64,000 bases of DNA from Betaproteobacteria bacterium (GTDB lineage Bacteria; Pseudomonadota; Gammaproteobacteria; Burkholderiales; Rhodocyclaceae). Where the stretch lies: NCBI GenBank assembly GCA_020621405.1, contig JAHRYN010000003.1, positions 106,808 to 170,807 on the forward strand, read 5' to 3'. Under the pieces are notes generated by a model that saw only the letters and a list, made by a program, of their open reading frames with translations, searched no databases and had not been told where the DNA came from. Shown here in pieces: positions 45,715 to 56,673 of the stretch. Position 1 is the first letter of the stretch. Each line of letters begins with the position of its first letter. A program made the position numbers and the translations under genes.

Positions 45715-46588
45715 ATACAGTTCTTCCGAGGTTGCGGAACAGGTCCACTGCGTGGGAAAAGCTCTCCGAATGGCCGGCAAACATCAGGCCGTCGGGACGC
45801 AGCAGTGGCACGAAGCGTTTCAGGATCGTGTATTGCGTCGGCTTGTCGAAATAGATCATCACGTTGCGGCAGAAGATGGCTTCGAGAGGCCCGCGCACCG
45901 ACCAGTTCGGCTCCAGCAGGTTCAGCCGGCTGAAGCGGATGAGCTTCTGCAGTTCCGGACGCACGCGCACGTCGCCGGCACGGCTGCCGGTGCCACGCAG
46001 GAAATACTTGCGCACCAGTTCCGGCGACAGCTTCTCGATGCGGTCTTCGCTATACACCCCGGCCTGTCCCTGCGCCAGCACATTGGTGTCGATGTCGGTG
46101 GCGATGATTTCCACCGGCGGCATCATCGAGCCATACAGTTCGCAGCAGGTCATGGCGATCGAATACGGCTCTTCGCCGGTCGAAGCGGCACTGCACCAGA
46201 TGCGCGCCGTCGGCTTGCCCAGCCGGGTAAGGTGGTCCTTCAGCAGATCGAAGTGGTGCGCCTCGCGAAAGAATGACGTGAGGTTGGTCGTCAGCGAGTT
46301 GACGAAGGTTTCCCACTCCGTGTGATCGTTGCGCTCGAGCCGGCGGATGTAGTCCGCAAAGGTCGCATCGCCCGTGGCGCGCAGTCGGCGCGCCAGCCGG
46401 CTGTAGACCATGTCGAACTTGATCGGCGACAGCGAGATGCCGGCATGCTGGTGGATCAGCTTCGCGATACGATCAAAATCGTCGCGCGTGAATGCGAATT
46501 CACGCGTACCGCCGGTCAAAGTCTTCACATCCGCCAGTTGCCGCGTGATCTCCGCGGCACTGGCTGTCGTCCTGTTTGGCTGAATCAC
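45689..46588 (-). CDS. cheR: Chemotaxis methyltransferase CheR
   Basis: 299 residues. N-terminal helical domain ([36 protein letters not shown]), SAM-binding core with [39 protein letters not shown], and the beta-subdomain which binds the MCP pentapeptide. Methylates Glu residues of MCPs. Two MCPs directly upstream in the operon end in WEEF, a likely CheR-docking tail. Confidence 0.96.
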   Translation of the reverse strand: MIQPNRTTASAAEITRQLADVKTLTGGTREFAFTRDDFDRIAKLIHQHAGISLSPIKFDMVYSRLARRLRATGDATFADYIRRLERNDHTEWETFVNSLTTNLTSFFREAHHFDLLKDHLTRLGKPTARIWCSAASTGEEPYSIAMTCCELYGSMMPPVEIIATDIDTNVLAQGQAGVYSEDRIEKLSPELVRKYFLRGTGSRAGDVRVRPELQKLIRFSRLNLLEPNWSVRGPLEAIFCRNVMIYFDKPTQYTILKRFVPLLRPDGLMFAGHSESFSHAVDLFRNLGRTVYARADSGR

Positions 46589-46673
46589 GATGCTGCCCTT
46601 TCAATTGACGCCCGGACGACCGGTTGCGCATGACGCGGTGCCCGCAGCGTCATGCGAACGTTCAAGGCGTCCG

Positions 46674-49517
46674 TCAAAACTCTTCCCACTCCTCTTCGGC
46701 GACTGCGGCCATGGCCGGCTGTACCCGCCTGACCTTGCCCAGCGCACCGCCACGCGAGCGCGGCAGTACCGGTTCGCTGTTCGCCGCTTCGCGACGCGAT
46801 GACACCGGCGCATCGAACTGGATGTGGCCGCGACCATTGCCGTCATCCAGCTTGAACTGGCCTACCGCACGCATCAGCGCACGTGCCTGATCCTCCAGAC
46901 TTTCCGCCGCTGCCGCCGCCTCTTCCACCAGCGCCGCGTTCTGCTGCGTCACGCCGTCCATCTGGCTCACCGCCTGCGTCACCTGAGAGATCCCGCTCGC
47001 CTGCTCCTGGCTCGCCGATGCGATGTCCGTCACCAGACCGGTCACCTGACGGAAGCTGTCGACCACCTGCTCCATCGTCGCACCCGCCTCGGCCACCAGC
47101 TTCGCACCGCCATCGACGCGCTCCACCGAGTCCGCGATCAGGCCCTTGATTTCCTTGGCCGCCTGCGCGCTGCGCTGCGCAAGGTTGCGCACCTCGCTCG
47201 CCACCACCGCGAAACCACGGCCCTGCTCGCCCGCACGTGCCGCTTCCACCGCCGCGTTCAGCGCCAGAATGTTCGTCTGGAACGCGATCGAGTCGATCAC
47301 CCCGATGATGTCCGCGATCTTCTTGCTCGAGTCCTGGATGTCGCTCATCGTCAGCACCACCCGCTTGACCGTCTCCGCGCCCTTCATCACCGCCTCGTTG
47401 CTCTGACGGCCCAGATCGTTCGCCTTCAGCGCACTTTCCGCGTTCTGCTTGACCGTCGCGTTCAGCTCTTCCATCGAGCTGGCTGTCTCTTCCAGCGAAC
47501 TGGCCTGCTCTTCGGTACGCGAGCTCAGGTCCGAGTTGCCGGCAGAGATTTCCCGTGCCGCGGTGTTGATCGCCTCGGTTGACTCCTTGATCCGCCCGAC
47601 CACTTCGCGCAGCTTGTCCACCGTCGTGTTGGTATCGTCCTTCAGCTGCCCGAAGGTACCGGCATAATCCCGCTCGATCTTGCGATTCAGGTCGCCGTTG
47701 GCCATCGCGTTGAGCACGTTTGCCAGATCGGACAGGCTGTCCGACACCTGCACGACCAGACCGTTGAGGCCTTCGGCCAGCTGACGGAAGAAGCCCTGCT
47801 TGTTCCCGATTTCGAGGCGTGTGGTGAAGTCGCCACTGCCGGCGGCACGGATCAGGTCGGTCACTTCCTTCTCGATAGCCGCTTCGTCGGTACGGTCAAG
47901 CCACTCGCCGACCGAACCCAGCCGCTGCCCGACGTCGTTCAGGATCGGGCTGGTGGTCAGGCGGTACAGGCGGCCACCGATGACGATTTCGCTGTTGACG
48001 GTGGCGGTCAGGCTGGCCAGCCGGCGCCGCGCCGCCTCCGGATCGTCATAGAACACGGTGATGTCGCTGCCGACGAAATGGTCGGCGGAGAACTGCGGCA
48101 CCTTCTTGCGGATTTCCGCCTCGGTACGGCGCAGGGTGTCCACCAGCGTCTTGTTGGCGTAGATCACGCGGCCACTGTTGTCAGCAATGCGCACATTGGT
48201 AGTCACGCAGTCGAGTGCTTCACGCACGCGCAGATTCTCGTCGGCCACGCGACGCGCTTCTGCCATGTCTGCACCGAGCTTGATCTTCATCGATTTTGCC
48301 GCATCGAACACGACCAGCATTTCGTCACGCCGGGTCGTTTCTATCTCGACGTCCAGCTGACCGTCGGTCATGCGGTAGAGCAGGTTCGTCACCTCATCGA
48401 TCGGCTTCCTGATCGCTCGCAACAGCAGCCAGGCACCTCCGATGGCGAAGGCCAGGCCGAATGCGAACAGGGTCGCGATGACCAGGAAAGCCGACGAGGA
48501 ACGCTCACGCACGCTTTCGATTTCCCCACCCGCAGTCCGGATCTGCAGATCAACCAGTTCGCTGATCTTGCCGGAGATCGGGTCGATCACCGGATACAGG
48601 TCCTTGACCGTGTAGGCGGCCAGCGCAGCCGCATCCTTGTCGCGCATGATGGACGCAAGCTTGTCGACCGACGCGTCAGCCGTCTGCATCAGCGGCTTCG
48701 CCTGATCGATCAGCCGCATTTCCTCATCGGTCATCGCGCTCGACAGATAGGCGCCCCAGTTTTTCGCAATCTCGCTGCGGGCTTGTTCGATGTTGCGGAC
48801 ACCGTCGGCAAAGTCGAGGTTGCCGTTGCGCGTCTTGTGTGCGGTGTCGACAATGTTGACTGCATACATGTCGGCCACGATCTTGAGCTGCTGGGTCGGC
48901 ACGACACGATTCTTGTAGGTCACCTCGAGCGCCTTGTCGGTCGAGCGCATGCCATTCAGACCGATCAGGGCGATCGCTGCCATCACCAGCCCGCCGAGTC
49001 CAACGATGGCGAACATGCGGGCCTTGATGCTGAGGTTCGCGAGAAAACGGGATGGCGAGAAGCCGGTATTGACCACCGTGCCGTTGCTGATCGCACGCCC
49101 TTGCGCCCTGCCTTCGCGAAATTCGCGATAGACGTTCTCGGCGGCCTGTATCTGCTCGCGACTGGCTTTGGTCCGCACCGACATGTAGCCGGTGACTGCA
49201 CCGTTCTCGAACAGTGGCGTGGCATTCGCCAGTACCCAGTAGAAATCGCCGTTCTTGGCGCGGTTCTTGACCACACCGGTCCACGGCCGCATCGCCTTCA
49301 GGCAGCGCCACATGTCCTCGAAAGCCTCTTTCGGCATGTCCGGATGGCGCACGATATTGTGTGGCTGTCCAACCAGTTCCGACTCGTCGAAGCCGCTGAT
49401 TTCGACGAAATCGCTATTCACGTAGACGATCTGGCCCTTCTTGTCGGTACGTGAAACGATGTTGTGCCGCTCGGTCAGTTCGATCTCACGGTTGGTCACC
49501 GGCGAGTTGATCCTCAT
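46674..49517 (-). CDS. Aer-like methyl-accepting protein with N-terminal PAS and a second PAS
   Basis: 947 residues. N-terminal PAS 1-130 with the Aer-type block [18 protein letters not shown] and [17 protein letters not shown], which in Aer binds FAD. Then TM1 ([22 protein letters not shown]), a 4-helix periplasmic domain with [24 protein letters not shown]2, HAMP; a second PAS ([26 protein letters not shown]); and a signalling domain with the [31 protein letters not shown] tip. C-terminal EEWEEF is a CheR-tether-like tail. Probably senses redox or energy state. The signalling part is almost base-for-base identical to the next MCP. Confidence 0.93.
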   Translation of the reverse strand: MRINSPVTNREIELTERHNIVSRTDKKGQIVYVNSDFVEISGFDESELVGQPHNIVRHPDMPKEAFEDMWRCLKAMRPWTGVVKNRAKNGDFYWVLANATPLFENGAVTGYMSVRTKASREQIQAAENVYREFREGRAQGRAISNGTVVNTGFSPSRFLANLSIKARMFAIVGLGGLVMAAIALIGLNGMRSTDKALEVTYKNRVVPTQQLKIVADMYAVNIVDTAHKTRNGNLDFADGVRNIEQARSEIAKNWGAYLSSAMTDEEMRLIDQAKPLMQTADASVDKLASIMRDKDAAALAAYTVKDLYPVIDPISGKISELVDLQIRTAGGEIESVRERSSSAFLVIATLFAFGLAFAIGGAWLLLRAIRKPIDEVTNLLYRMTDGQLDVEIETTRRDEMLVVFDAAKSMKIKLGADMAEARRVADENLRVREALDCVTTNVRIADNSGRVIYANKTLVDTLRRTEAEIRKKVPQFSADHFVGSDITVFYDDPEAARRRLASLTATVNSEIVIGGRLYRLTTSPILNDVGQRLGSVGEWLDRTDEAAIEKEVTDLIRAAGSGDFTTRLEIGNKQGFFRQLAEGLNGLVVQVSDSLSDLANVLNAMANGDLNRKIERDYAGTFGQLKDDTNTTVDKLREVVGRIKESTEAINTAAREISAGNSDLSSRTEEQASSLEETASSMEELNATVKQNAESALKANDLGRQSNEAVMKGAETVKRVVLTMSDIQDSSKKIADIIGVIDSIAFQTNILALNAAVEAARAGEQGRGFAVVASEVRNLAQRSAQAAKEIKGLIADSVERVDGGAKLVAEAGATMEQVVDSFRQVTGLVTDIASASQEQASGISQVTQAVSQMDGVTQQNAALVEEAAAAAESLEDQARALMRAVGQFKLDDGNGRGHIQFDAPVSSRREAANSEPVLPRSRGGALGKVRRVQPAMAAVAEEEWEEF
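46863..47521 (-). repeat. Near-identical duplicate segment of MCP signalling domain (copy A; copy B 49789-50447)
   Basis: Over about 650 bp the two MCP genes agree at essentially every base, third codon positions included, whereas both flanks differ at many synonymous sites. This is the sign of recent gene conversion or duplication limited to the signalling hairpin. The offset between copies is 2926 bp. Confidence 0.85.
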
Positions 49518-49599
49518 TGCATCGCTCCAGACATGGTTTCTTGTATGACCACGGTCACTACCTCGGTGCCGGGTCTTTGGTCTTCAAATGAACCGTGCT

Positions 49600-51999
49600 T
49601 CAGAATTCTTCCCACTCGTCCTCGACGGCTGCGGCCATGGCCGGCTGCACACGCCTGACCTTGCCCAGCGCACCGCCTCGCGAGCGCGGCAGCACCGGTT
49701 CGCTGTTCGCCGCCTCGCGGTGCGACGACATCGGCGCGTCGAACTGGATGCTGCTGCGACCACCACCGTCGTCCAGCTTGAACTGGCCCACCGCACGCAT
49801 CAGCGCACGTGCCTGATCCTCCAGACTTTCCGCCGCTGCGGCCGCCTCTTCCACCAGCGCCGCGTTCTGCTGCGTCACGCCGTCCATCTGGCTCACCGCC
49901 TGCGTCACCTGAGAGATCCCGCTCGCCTGCTCCTGGCTCGCCGATGCGATGTCCGTCACCAGACCGGTCACCTGACGGAAGCTGTCGACCACCTGCTCCA
50001 TCGTCGCACCCGCCTCGGCCACCAGCTTCGCACCGCCATCGACGCGCTCCACCGAGTCCGCGATCAGGCCCTTGATTTCCTTGGCCGCCTGCGCGCTGCG
50101 CTGCGCAAGGTTGCGCACCTCGCTCGCCACCACCGCGAAACCACGGCCCTGCTCGCCCGCACGTGCCGCTTCCACCGCCGCGTTCAGCGCCAGAATGTTC
50201 GTCTGGAACGCGATCGAGTCGATCACCCCGATGATGTCCGCGATCTTCTTGCTCGAGTCCTGGATGTCGCTCATCGTCAGCACCACCCGCTTGACCGTCT
50301 CCGCGCCCTTCATCACCGCCTCGTTGCTCTGACGGCCCAGATCGTTCGCCTTCAGCGCACTTTCCGCGTTCTGCTTGACCGTCGCGTTCAGCTCTTCCAT
50401 CGAGCTGGCTGTCTCTTCCAGCGAACTGGCCTGCTCTTCGGTACGCGAACTCAGTTCCGAGTTGCCGGCCGCGATTTCGCGCGCCGCCGTATTGATCGCC
50501 TCGGTCGACTCCTTGATCCGCCCGACCACTTCGCGCAGCTTGTCCACCGTCGTGTTGGTGTCGTCCTTCAGTTGTCCGAAGGTACCGGCGTAGTCACGTT
50601 CGATCTTTTCGGTCAGCACGCCGCGCGCAATCGCGTTGAGCACGCGCGCCGTGTCTTCGAGACCCGACGCCATGACCGCCACCAGCTCGTTCATGCTGGC
50701 CGCCAGTACCTTGAAGAAGCCCGCCTTGCCCTCGACGTTGATGCGATGCGTGAAATCACCGCTCACAGCGGCCGAGATCATCTCTTCGACTTCCCGCTCG
50801 ACCGCGACCTCCTGCGTGCGCTCGGTCCACTCCGCAACAACCCCGATGCGCTGACCCGATTCGTCCGGAATCGGTGTCGTGATCACTTCGAAGATGCTCT
50901 GACCAATCAACAATTCGCTGCGGTGTCCGGTTCCGTACGGCTCTGATTTGCGCACGAAGTCAGGATTGCTGCACAACGCGGCAACATTGCTGCCCACGAT
51001 GCGTGCCACGGAAAACTCCGGAACACGTGCACGCACCACCCCCTCGATGCCGGCAAGCGTCTGCATCATCGCGTTGTTGGCGTAAATCACGGTGCCGTCG
51101 GCGTCGGCGATGCGGACATTCCTGTTCACGAAATTCAGTGCCGTCCGGATCCTCAGGTTTTCGGCAGCGATGGCGTGATCGCGTTCGGTTCGCGCCTTCA
51201 GGTCAATACGCATCTGTTCGAGCGATCCGAGAAGGCTGCCTATCTCGTCCCTGCTTCCCGCCGAAATGGTGCGATCCAGCGTACCGCCGGCGATCGCCTG
51301 TGCGTGGCCACCGGCATACTGCAGCCGCGCGGCGATGCTGCGGCCGAGGCGAAAGCCGATCACACCGATCACTGCGGCGACGATCAGCGCGAACAGCGCC
51401 ACCCAGCCTGCTTCCTGGAGCACACGGGCATTCACGTCATCGACATAGATGCCTGAACCGATGATCCAGCCCCACGGCTCGAACTTGCGGACATACGACA
51501 CCTTGGCCACGGGTGCATCGGCACCCGGGCGCGGCCACATGTATTCGATGAAGCCAGCCCCCTGGTTCTTAGCGACGGCCACGAATTCCACGAAAATCGC
51601 CTTGCCGTTCGGATCCTTGATGGCAGCCAGATCCTTGCCTTCAAGCTCGGGCTTGGCCGGATGCATCACCATGCGCGGCCCGAAGTCGTTGATCCAGAAA
51701 TAGTCCTCGCCGTTGTAGCGCAGCGTGCGCACGGTCGCGATGGCCTGCCGGCGCGCTTCTTCCTGTGTCAGCTCGCCCGAGGCGACCCGTTTTTCGAACG
51801 CATCGAGCACACCCCAGGCGGATTCGACGGCAAAGCGCGTCGCCGCCTTGTGGTCTTCGAGCATGCTGCTTCGCTGGCCAGCCAGCAGCACGCCGGCCAG
51901 CAGCACGATGCCTGCGATGCAACCTGCCACCATCAGCATCAGGCGACGCTGAACGGTCATCCCCTGCATGAATGACAAGGACTTCTTGGAATTGGACAT
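49600..51999 (-). CDS. Methyl-accepting chemotaxis protein with Cache domain and PAS
   Basis: 799 residues. TM1 ([22 protein letters not shown]), periplasmic single Cache ([27 protein letters not shown] and [18 protein letters not shown]), which binds small organic acids in related receptors; TM2 ([19 protein letters not shown]), HAMP, an internal PAS ([26 protein letters not shown]), then the MCP signalling domain. C-terminal EDEWEEF tail for CheR. Second gene of the operon after cheW. The region 49789-50447 is practically identical to 46863-47521 of the neighbouring Aer-like MCP. Confidence 0.94.
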   Translation of the reverse strand: MSNSKKSLSFMQGMTVQRRLMLMVAGCIAGIVLLAGVLLAGQRSSMLEDHKAATRFAVESAWGVLDAFEKRVASGELTQEEARRQAIATVRTLRYNGEDYFWINDFGPRMVMHPAKPELEGKDLAAIKDPNGKAIFVEFVAVAKNQGAGFIEYMWPRPGADAPVAKVSYVRKFEPWGWIIGSGIYVDDVNARVLQEAGWVALFALIVAAVIGVIGFRLGRSIAARLQYAGGHAQAIAGGTLDRTISAGSRDEIGSLLGSLEQMRIDLKARTERDHAIAAENLRIRTALNFVNRNVRIADADGTVIYANNAMMQTLAGIEGVVRARVPEFSVARIVGSNVAALCSNPDFVRKSEPYGTGHRSELLIGQSIFEVITTPIPDESGQRIGVVAEWTERTQEVAVEREVEEMISAAVSGDFTHRINVEGKAGFFKVLAASMNELVAVMASGLEDTARVLNAIARGVLTEKIERDYAGTFGQLKDDTNTTVDKLREVVGRIKESTEAINTAAREIAAGNSELSSRTEEQASSLEETASSMEELNATVKQNAESALKANDLGRQSNEAVMKGAETVKRVVLTMSDIQDSSKKIADIIGVIDSIAFQTNILALNAAVEAARAGEQGRGFAVVASEVRNLAQRSAQAAKEIKGLIADSVERVDGGAKLVAEAGATMEQVVDSFRQVTGLVTDIASASQEQASGISQVTQAVSQMDGVTQQNAALVEEAAAAAESLEDQARALMRAVGQFKLDDGGGRSSIQFDAPMSSHREAANSEPVLPRSRGGALGKVRRVQPAMAAAVEDEWEEF
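49789..50447 (-). repeat. Near-identical duplicate segment of MCP signalling domain (copy B)
   Basis: Partner of 46863-47521. The direct repeat of the same orientation could also cause deletion or fusion of the two MCPs by recombination. Confidence 0.85.
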
Positions 52000-52010
52000 G
52001 GCAATGATCC

Positions 52011-52520
52011 TCAGTGCACGTGTTCGTCGACCAGCGCCATATCGGCCGACAGCATCAGTTTTTCGATATCGACGACGATCAGCATGCGTTCGTCGATCGA
52101 GCCGAGGCCGTGGATGTAGCGGGTGTCTACGCTGGACGCAAAATCGGGCGCCGGATGAATCTGCGCGGAATCGAGTGCAAGCACGTCGGACACCGCGTCG
52201 ACCACCATTCCGACCACGCGGCCGCCAACATTGAGAATGATGGTGACGGTGAAGGGCGTGTATTCGACGACACCGACATTGAACTTGATGCGCAGGTCGA
52301 CGATGGGAACGATGGTGCCGCGCAGATTGATCACACCCTTTATGAAGGCGGGCGCATGGGCGATGCCGGTGACCGCGTCGTAGCCGCGGATTTCCTGCAC
52401 CTTGAGAATATCGATCGCGTACTCTTCGCCACCCAGCGTGAAGGTGAGGAATTCCTGGGCGTAACCGCCATCAGAGCCGCTTTCCGGTCGATGGGATGCT
52501 GCCTGCGCCGCTTGAATCAT
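52011..52520 (-). CDS. cheW: Chemotaxis adaptor CheW
   Basis: 169 residues, one CheW domain: [92 protein letters not shown]. It bridges MCPs and CheA. It is the only single-domain CheW in the window; the two CheV proteins could supplement it. First gene of the cheW-MCP-Aer-cheR-cheD-cheB-STAS operon. Confidence 0.95.
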   Translation of the reverse strand: MIQAAQAASHRPESGSDGGYAQEFLTFTLGGEEYAIDILKVQEIRGYDAVTGIAHAPAFIKGVINLRGTIVPIVDLRIKFNVGVVEYTPFTVTIILNVGGRVVGMVVDAVSDVLALDSAQIHPAPDFASSVDTRYIHGLGSIDERMLIVVDIEKLMLSADMALVDEHVH

Positions 52521-52554
52521 CGTTGTGCCCCTTGGCTTTCCGTTACCAATGGCT

Positions 52555-52582
52555 TAACGGCAGCAGGGGCTTTCGCCTTGAG
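52555..52582 (-). promoter_or_regulatory. FliA (sigma-28) promoter upstream of cheW
   Basis: Minus strand TCAAGGCG-N12-GCCGTTAA. The spacer is one base longer than in the other copies. Confidence 0.6.
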
Positions 52583-52724
52583 GCAGCGCAGCACCTAAAT
52601 TGGGGATTATTGTTGCTTCCGGAGGCACGATCCGGCGTGATTTTCCCAGTGTCCGCAGGGGACTCAGCCGGCAAGCCGCAGCCTGAACTGAGGCCTCTCG
52701 ACGCTTCAGTTGCGAAGCGACATG

Positions 52725-54989
52725 TCAGGCCGCTGCGGCAAGACTGCCGCGCGCCGATTCCACCAGTGCCGGCACGTCAAGGATCAGGCCGACGTGGCCG
52801 TCGCCCAGTATCGTTGCACCGGAAATGCCGGGTACCTTGCGGTAATTGGCTTCCAGGCTCTTGATCACCACCTGGTGTTGTCCCACCAGTTCGTCGACGA
52901 ACAGCGCAATCTTGTCGCCATCCGATTCGAGCACGACCAGGATGCCCCGCTCCAGATCGGTCGTTCCGCCCGACAGGCCCAGAGCATCCTGCAACGTCAG
53001 AATGTTCAGATACTCGTTGCGCACCTGCACCAGTCGCGGCAGGCCACCCACGCTCTTGATCATCGCCGCCGTCGGCTGCAATGACTCGACCACGTAGTTC
53101 AGCGGAATGATGTAGTGCTCGTCGCCCACAGCCACCGACATGCCGTCGAGAATGGCCAGCGTGAGCGGCAGCCGCACCGTCATGCGTGTACCGACACCGG
53201 TCATCGATTCGATGTCCACGCGTCCGCCCATCGCAGTGATGTTCTTCTTGACGACATCCATGCCGACGCCGCGACCCGACACTTCGGTCACCTGGTCGGC
53301 GGTCGAGAAGCCGGGTTCGAAAATCAGCGCCCAGACTTCCTGATCGGTCATGCCGTCGCTGACCGGAAGCCCGCGCTCGCGTGCCTTGGACAGGATGCGC
53401 TCGCGGTTGAGGCCGGCGCCATCGTCACCGACCTCGATCAGGATGTTGCCGCTCTGGTGCGACGCCTTCAGCGTGATCGTGCCTTCGACCGGCTTGCCGC
53501 GCGCAACGCGCAGGTCAGGCGTTTCAATGCCGTGGTCGAGGCTGTTGCGAACCAGATGGGTCAGCGGATCGGCGATGCGCTCGATCAGCCCCTTGTCGAG
53601 TTCGGTCGATTCGCCGGCCAGCACCAGGCGAACCTGCTTGCCCAGTTTCTGCGACAGGTCACGCACCACGCGCGGAAAGCGCGAGAACACCGTGGACATC
53701 GGCAGCATGCGGATCGACATCACCGATTCCTGCAGATCACGCGTGTTGCGTTCGAGTTGCTGCACGCCGTTCATCAGGCGTTCGAATTCGACCGGATCGA
53801 GCTTGGACGCAGCCGATACGAGCATGGCCTGGGTGATCACCAGTTCCCCCACCAGATTGATGATCTGATCGACCTTGTCGACCCCGACCCGTATCGAGGT
53901 ATCTCCTGCGGCCACCTTCGGTGCGCGCGTCGAAGCGGACTTCGGTGCATCGACCGGTCTGGCGACGGGCAGCACCGGCACGACGGATTCGGCGGCCGGA
54001 TGCTGTTCGGCGATCGCCGCCACCGGTGGTGTGTCGAAGAAGCCGTAGCTGCCGTCCTCTGCAACGACCGGTGTCACAACCGGTGCATCGAAGAAGCCGT
54101 AGCTGCCATCGGCGTCGGATGCAGGTACCGCGGCCGGCGCCTCGTCCGCGAACAGGCCGTAGCCGGCATCCTCGGTATTGTCTGCAGATGTCCCGGCGGC
54201 CGGCGCGTCTGCGTCGTCGAAAAGACCATAGGCGGTTTCGGCCGATGACGATGCGACAGCTGCGGCATCGTCATCGTCGAAGAATCCGTACGCGCCATCG
54301 ACATCACTCTGTGCCGACGGTACTGCCCCACTTTCGGCGAAGCTGCCGGGTGCGGCGATGAATTCGACAAGATCGCGCACCGCCGGCACATCGGCCTCAC
54401 CGGTCAGACGGGTTTGCCAGCGACCGCTACCGTCGATCGAAATGTCGATGACGGCCCAACCGAGCGACTTCAGTTCCACCGACAGATTCTCTATGACACC
54501 GGCCGCATCCACGCAGTCGGCAGGCAGCACAAAGCTGAAGCAATAACCCTCGGCAGCCGGCGCGGCGACCGGTCCGGTCACGGAGACGACAGGTGCATCC
54601 TCGTCACAGTAAAGACGCTTGATCGCGGCGCACACTTCCTCGACCCGCTGCAGATCGGCCTGGCCTACGCCGCGATGGGCGGCAACCAGATCGCGCAGCA
54701 GATCGCCCGCCTCGAGCGAGATATCGACCATCGCCGGCGTCATCACGACCTCGTGCTTGCGCACCCGGTCGAGCAGGGTTTCGAGTTCGTGCGTGACCTG
54801 GGCCAGATCGCTGAAACCAAAGGTACCCGCGCTGCCCTTGATCGAATGGGCTGCACGGAATATGGCGTTCATCTCCTCGTCATCGATGCTGTCGAGATCG
54901 ATGTCGAGCAGCATCTGCTCCATGTTCGACAGGTGCTCCGCGGCTTCCTCGAAGAACACCTGGTAGAACTGGCTCATGTCCACGGTCAC
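52725..54989 (-). CDS. cheA: Chemotaxis histidine kinase CheA (copy 2) with linker repeats
   Basis: 754 residues from a GTG start at 54989, chosen because AGGAGA lies 6 nt upstream; an ATG four codons later would be 18 nt away. HPt with His about 48 (IFRAAHSIKGSAGTFGF), a small alpha/beta domain at about 145-215 resembling P2, then a linker (230-320) with five repeats of [AGS]YG[FL]F[DA]D-like sequence about 20 residues apart. Dimerisation (IRVGVDKVDQIINLVGELVITQ), kinase (HLVRNSLDHGIETP, GDDGAGLNRERIL, GRGVGMDVVKKNITAMGG) and CheW-like P5 follow. It is co-transcribed with cheY2 and an MCP-like gene, suggesting a dedicated pathway or the main one with CheR/CheB downstream. Confidence 0.95.
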   Translation of the reverse strand: MTVDMSQFYQVFFEEAAEHLSNMEQMLLDIDLDSIDDEEMNAIFRAAHSIKGSAGTFGFSDLAQVTHELETLLDRVRKHEVVMTPAMVDISLEAGDLLRDLVAAHRGVGQADLQRVEEVCAAIKRLYCDEDAPVVSVTGPVAAPAAEGYCFSFVLPADCVDAAGVIENLSVELKSLGWAVIDISIDGSGRWQTRLTGEADVPAVRDLVEFIAAPGSFAESGAVPSAQSDVDGAYGFFDDDDAAAVASSSAETAYGLFDDADAPAAGTSADNTEDAGYGLFADEAPAAVPASDADGSYGFFDAPVVTPVVAEDGSYGFFDTPPVAAIAEQHPAAESVVPVLPVARPVDAPKSASTRAPKVAAGDTSIRVGVDKVDQIINLVGELVITQAMLVSAASKLDPVEFERLMNGVQQLERNTRDLQESVMSIRMLPMSTVFSRFPRVVRDLSQKLGKQVRLVLAGESTELDKGLIERIADPLTHLVRNSLDHGIETPDLRVARGKPVEGTITLKASHQSGNILIEVGDDGAGLNRERILSKARERGLPVSDGMTDQEVWALIFEPGFSTADQVTEVSGRGVGMDVVKKNITAMGGRVDIESMTGVGTRMTVRLPLTLAILDGMSVAVGDEHYIIPLNYVVESLQPTAAMIKSVGGLPRLVQVRNEYLNILTLQDALGLSGGTTDLERGILVVLESDGDKIALFVDELVGQHQVVIKSLEANYRKVPGISGATILGDGHVGLILDVPALVESARGSLAAAA

Positions 54990-55031
54990 GGACTGTCTCC
55001 TGGTTCAGGATTTCGATGCGGACGCGACGGA

Positions 55032-55397
55032 CTAGCCGATCACCTTCTTGACCACTTCGACCAGCTTCTGCGGATCGAAGGGCTTGACCAGCCAGCCGGT
55101 CGCACCGGCAGCACGGCCCTGGGCCTTCATCGAGTCCGACGATTCGGTGGTCAGCATCAGTATCGGCGTCGCCTTGTACTGCGCCATGCTGCGCAGGTTG
55201 CGGATCAGCGTGAGTCCATCCATGCGCGGCATGTTCTGGTCCGTCAGAACCAGGTTGACCGATCTGGCCTTGGCCTTGTCCAGTCCATCCTGTCCGTCGA
55301 CCGCCTCGATCACGTCGTATCCCGAACTTTTCAGCGTAAACGCCACCATCTGGCGTATCGATGCGGAATCGTCAATCGCGAGTACGGTTTTTGCCAT
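55032..55397 (-). CDS. cheY: CheY-like response regulator (copy 2)
   Basis: 121 residues, single receiver: KTVLAIDDSASIRQMVAFTLKSSGYDV, Asp in LVLTDQNMPRMDGLTL, Thr in ILMLTTESSDSMKAQGRAAGATGWLVKPF with Lys. It resembles the CheY that accompanies CheA/MCP in TsrM-like beta/alphaproteobacterial clusters. Located between the MCP-like gene and cheA2. Confidence 0.94.
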   Translation of the reverse strand: MAKTVLAIDDSASIRQMVAFTLKSSGYDVIEAVDGQDGLDKAKARSVNLVLTDQNMPRMDGLTLIRNLRSMAQYKATPILMLTTESSDSMKAQGRAAGATGWLVKPFDPQKLVEVVKKVIG

Positions 55398-55409
55398 GGC
55401 CCATCTCCT

Positions 55410-56603
55410 TCAAAACAGTTCTATGTCACCTTCCCGGAAGGCTTGCTGCGCCACCGGGTTGCTGCTGTTGGCGGCAACCAGCTTTTCCAACGCCTCGCCG
55501 ACCATCGATGCGTGCCGCGCCGTCGTCTGCCCGTGGGCAGCCGCGTCGCTCAGGTCATGAACCGACCGCATCACCTCGTCCACATTGCCGATGCGTCGCT
55601 GCACGTGCCCGATCAGCTGGGACGTCATGTCCTGGAACTGAAGCGAGGTCACTGCATGGGCTACGGCGTTGTTGACGCGCTCGACCGACTGGCCGAGTGT
55701 TTCAATCGAAAGCTGTCGTCTGTAGTGCAGTGTTTCAAGCCCCTTCACGACTGACTCCACGCGCGTCTTGGATTCAAGCGCGAAGGTCATGTCCTGCCCC
55801 GCCAGCTTGGCCAGCGCATGTTCGGTCTGCTCCACCTTCTGCTGCATGCGGTCGACCAGCGTGACGATCTGCAGGCTGAATTCATTGGTACGTGACGACA
55901 GCGTGCGTACTTCGTCAGCCACCACGGCAAAGCCTCGTCCCGCCTCACCTGCACGCGCGGCCTCGATAGCGGCGTTCAACGCCAGCAGATTGGTCTGCTT
56001 CGATATGCCGCCAATCTCGCCCAGCAATGAACGCACGCTTTTTGTTTCCTGTGCGATGCCTTCGGTCAGTTCGACCAGTTCCATGCCGAGCTTGCTGTTC
56101 TGGACGACGCTCTCGACAACGCGCTGCATGGTGCCGGATGTCTCATCGACAAAACTTTCGAAATCGAACTGCTCGCTACCGTCACCACCGGTCAGCGACA
56201 GCGCGGTCGTGCGCTGCTCCGACGTTTCACCCTGCATGCTGACAAAGCTGGCAGTCAGGCCTTCGATCGCCTCGTGCAGCAGCGTCTGGACGCGGTTGAG
56301 TTCCTCGCGCATCTGATCGCATTGCGACTGCACCGAAGTCGCCGTGCCGGCAAGCAGTTCATGGGTGGCCCCTCCTGCATCCTGCTCGGCGGCATTCGCT
56401 GCAGTCTGTGCAACGACGTGACCGGCCGAGCGGCGTGAATGCACGATGACGACCACACTCCAGACGGCACAGATGGCAGCACCCGACACGAACAGAGACA
56501 AGGGCGACTGCGGCCACAGTGCAGCCGCGCCGGCCGCGCAGAGCGCTGCTACCGCCCAGGCCGCAACAATCGTGAATGTCAGGTGTTTCAATGTATTGGT
56601 CAT
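55410..56603 (-). CDS. MCP-like signalling protein with CheZ-like FQDM motif
   Basis: 397 residues. Two N-terminal membrane segments close together ([22 protein letters not shown] and [22 protein letters not shown]) with almost no periplasmic part and no HAMP, then an MCP-like hairpin with [36 protein letters not shown]. Near residue 335 [20 protein letters not shown] resembles the catalytic helix of CheZ (QDFQDLTGQVI). It ends REGDIELF. It may sense an internal signal and may also act on CheY-P, but that is inferred only from the motif. First gene of the operon from the sigma-28 promoter 56635-56661. Confidence 0.85.
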   Translation of the reverse strand: MTNTLKHLTFTIVAAWAVAALCAAGAAALWPQSPLSLFVSGAAICAVWSVVVIVHSRRSAGHVVAQTAANAAEQDAGGATHELLAGTATSVQSQCDQMREELNRVQTLLHEAIEGLTASFVSMQGETSEQRTTALSLTGGDGSEQFDFESFVDETSGTMQRVVESVVQNSKLGMELVELTEGIAQETKSVRSLLGEIGGISKQTNLLALNAAIEAARAGEAGRGFAVVADEVRTLSSRTNEFSLQIVTLVDRMQQKVEQTEHALAKLAGQDMTFALESKTRVESVVKGLETLHYRRQLSIETLGQSVERVNNAVAHAVTSLQFQDMTSQLIGHVQRRIGNVDEVMRSVHDLSDAAAHGQTTARHASMVGEALEKLVAANSSNPVAQQAFREGDIELF

Positions 56604-56634
56604 CCGTTGGACAGGATTTCAGCAGACAAGGACC

Positions 56635-56661
56635 TTAACGGCAGGGCATGCCCGAACTTGA
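56635..56661 (-). promoter_or_regulatory. FliA (sigma-28) promoter of the MCP-like/cheY2/cheA2 operon
   Basis: Minus strand TCAAGTTC-N11-GCCGTTAA, only 32 bp upstream of the start codon. Confidence 0.8.
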
Positions 56662-56673
56662 CCGGAGGCGGGT

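Noticed and set aside
46883..50075. Two identical 88-codon plus-strand frames (46883-47149 and 49809-50075)
   Set aside because: They are reverse-strand shadows of the duplicated MCP signalling domain, and their near identity reflects that duplication, not a gene family.
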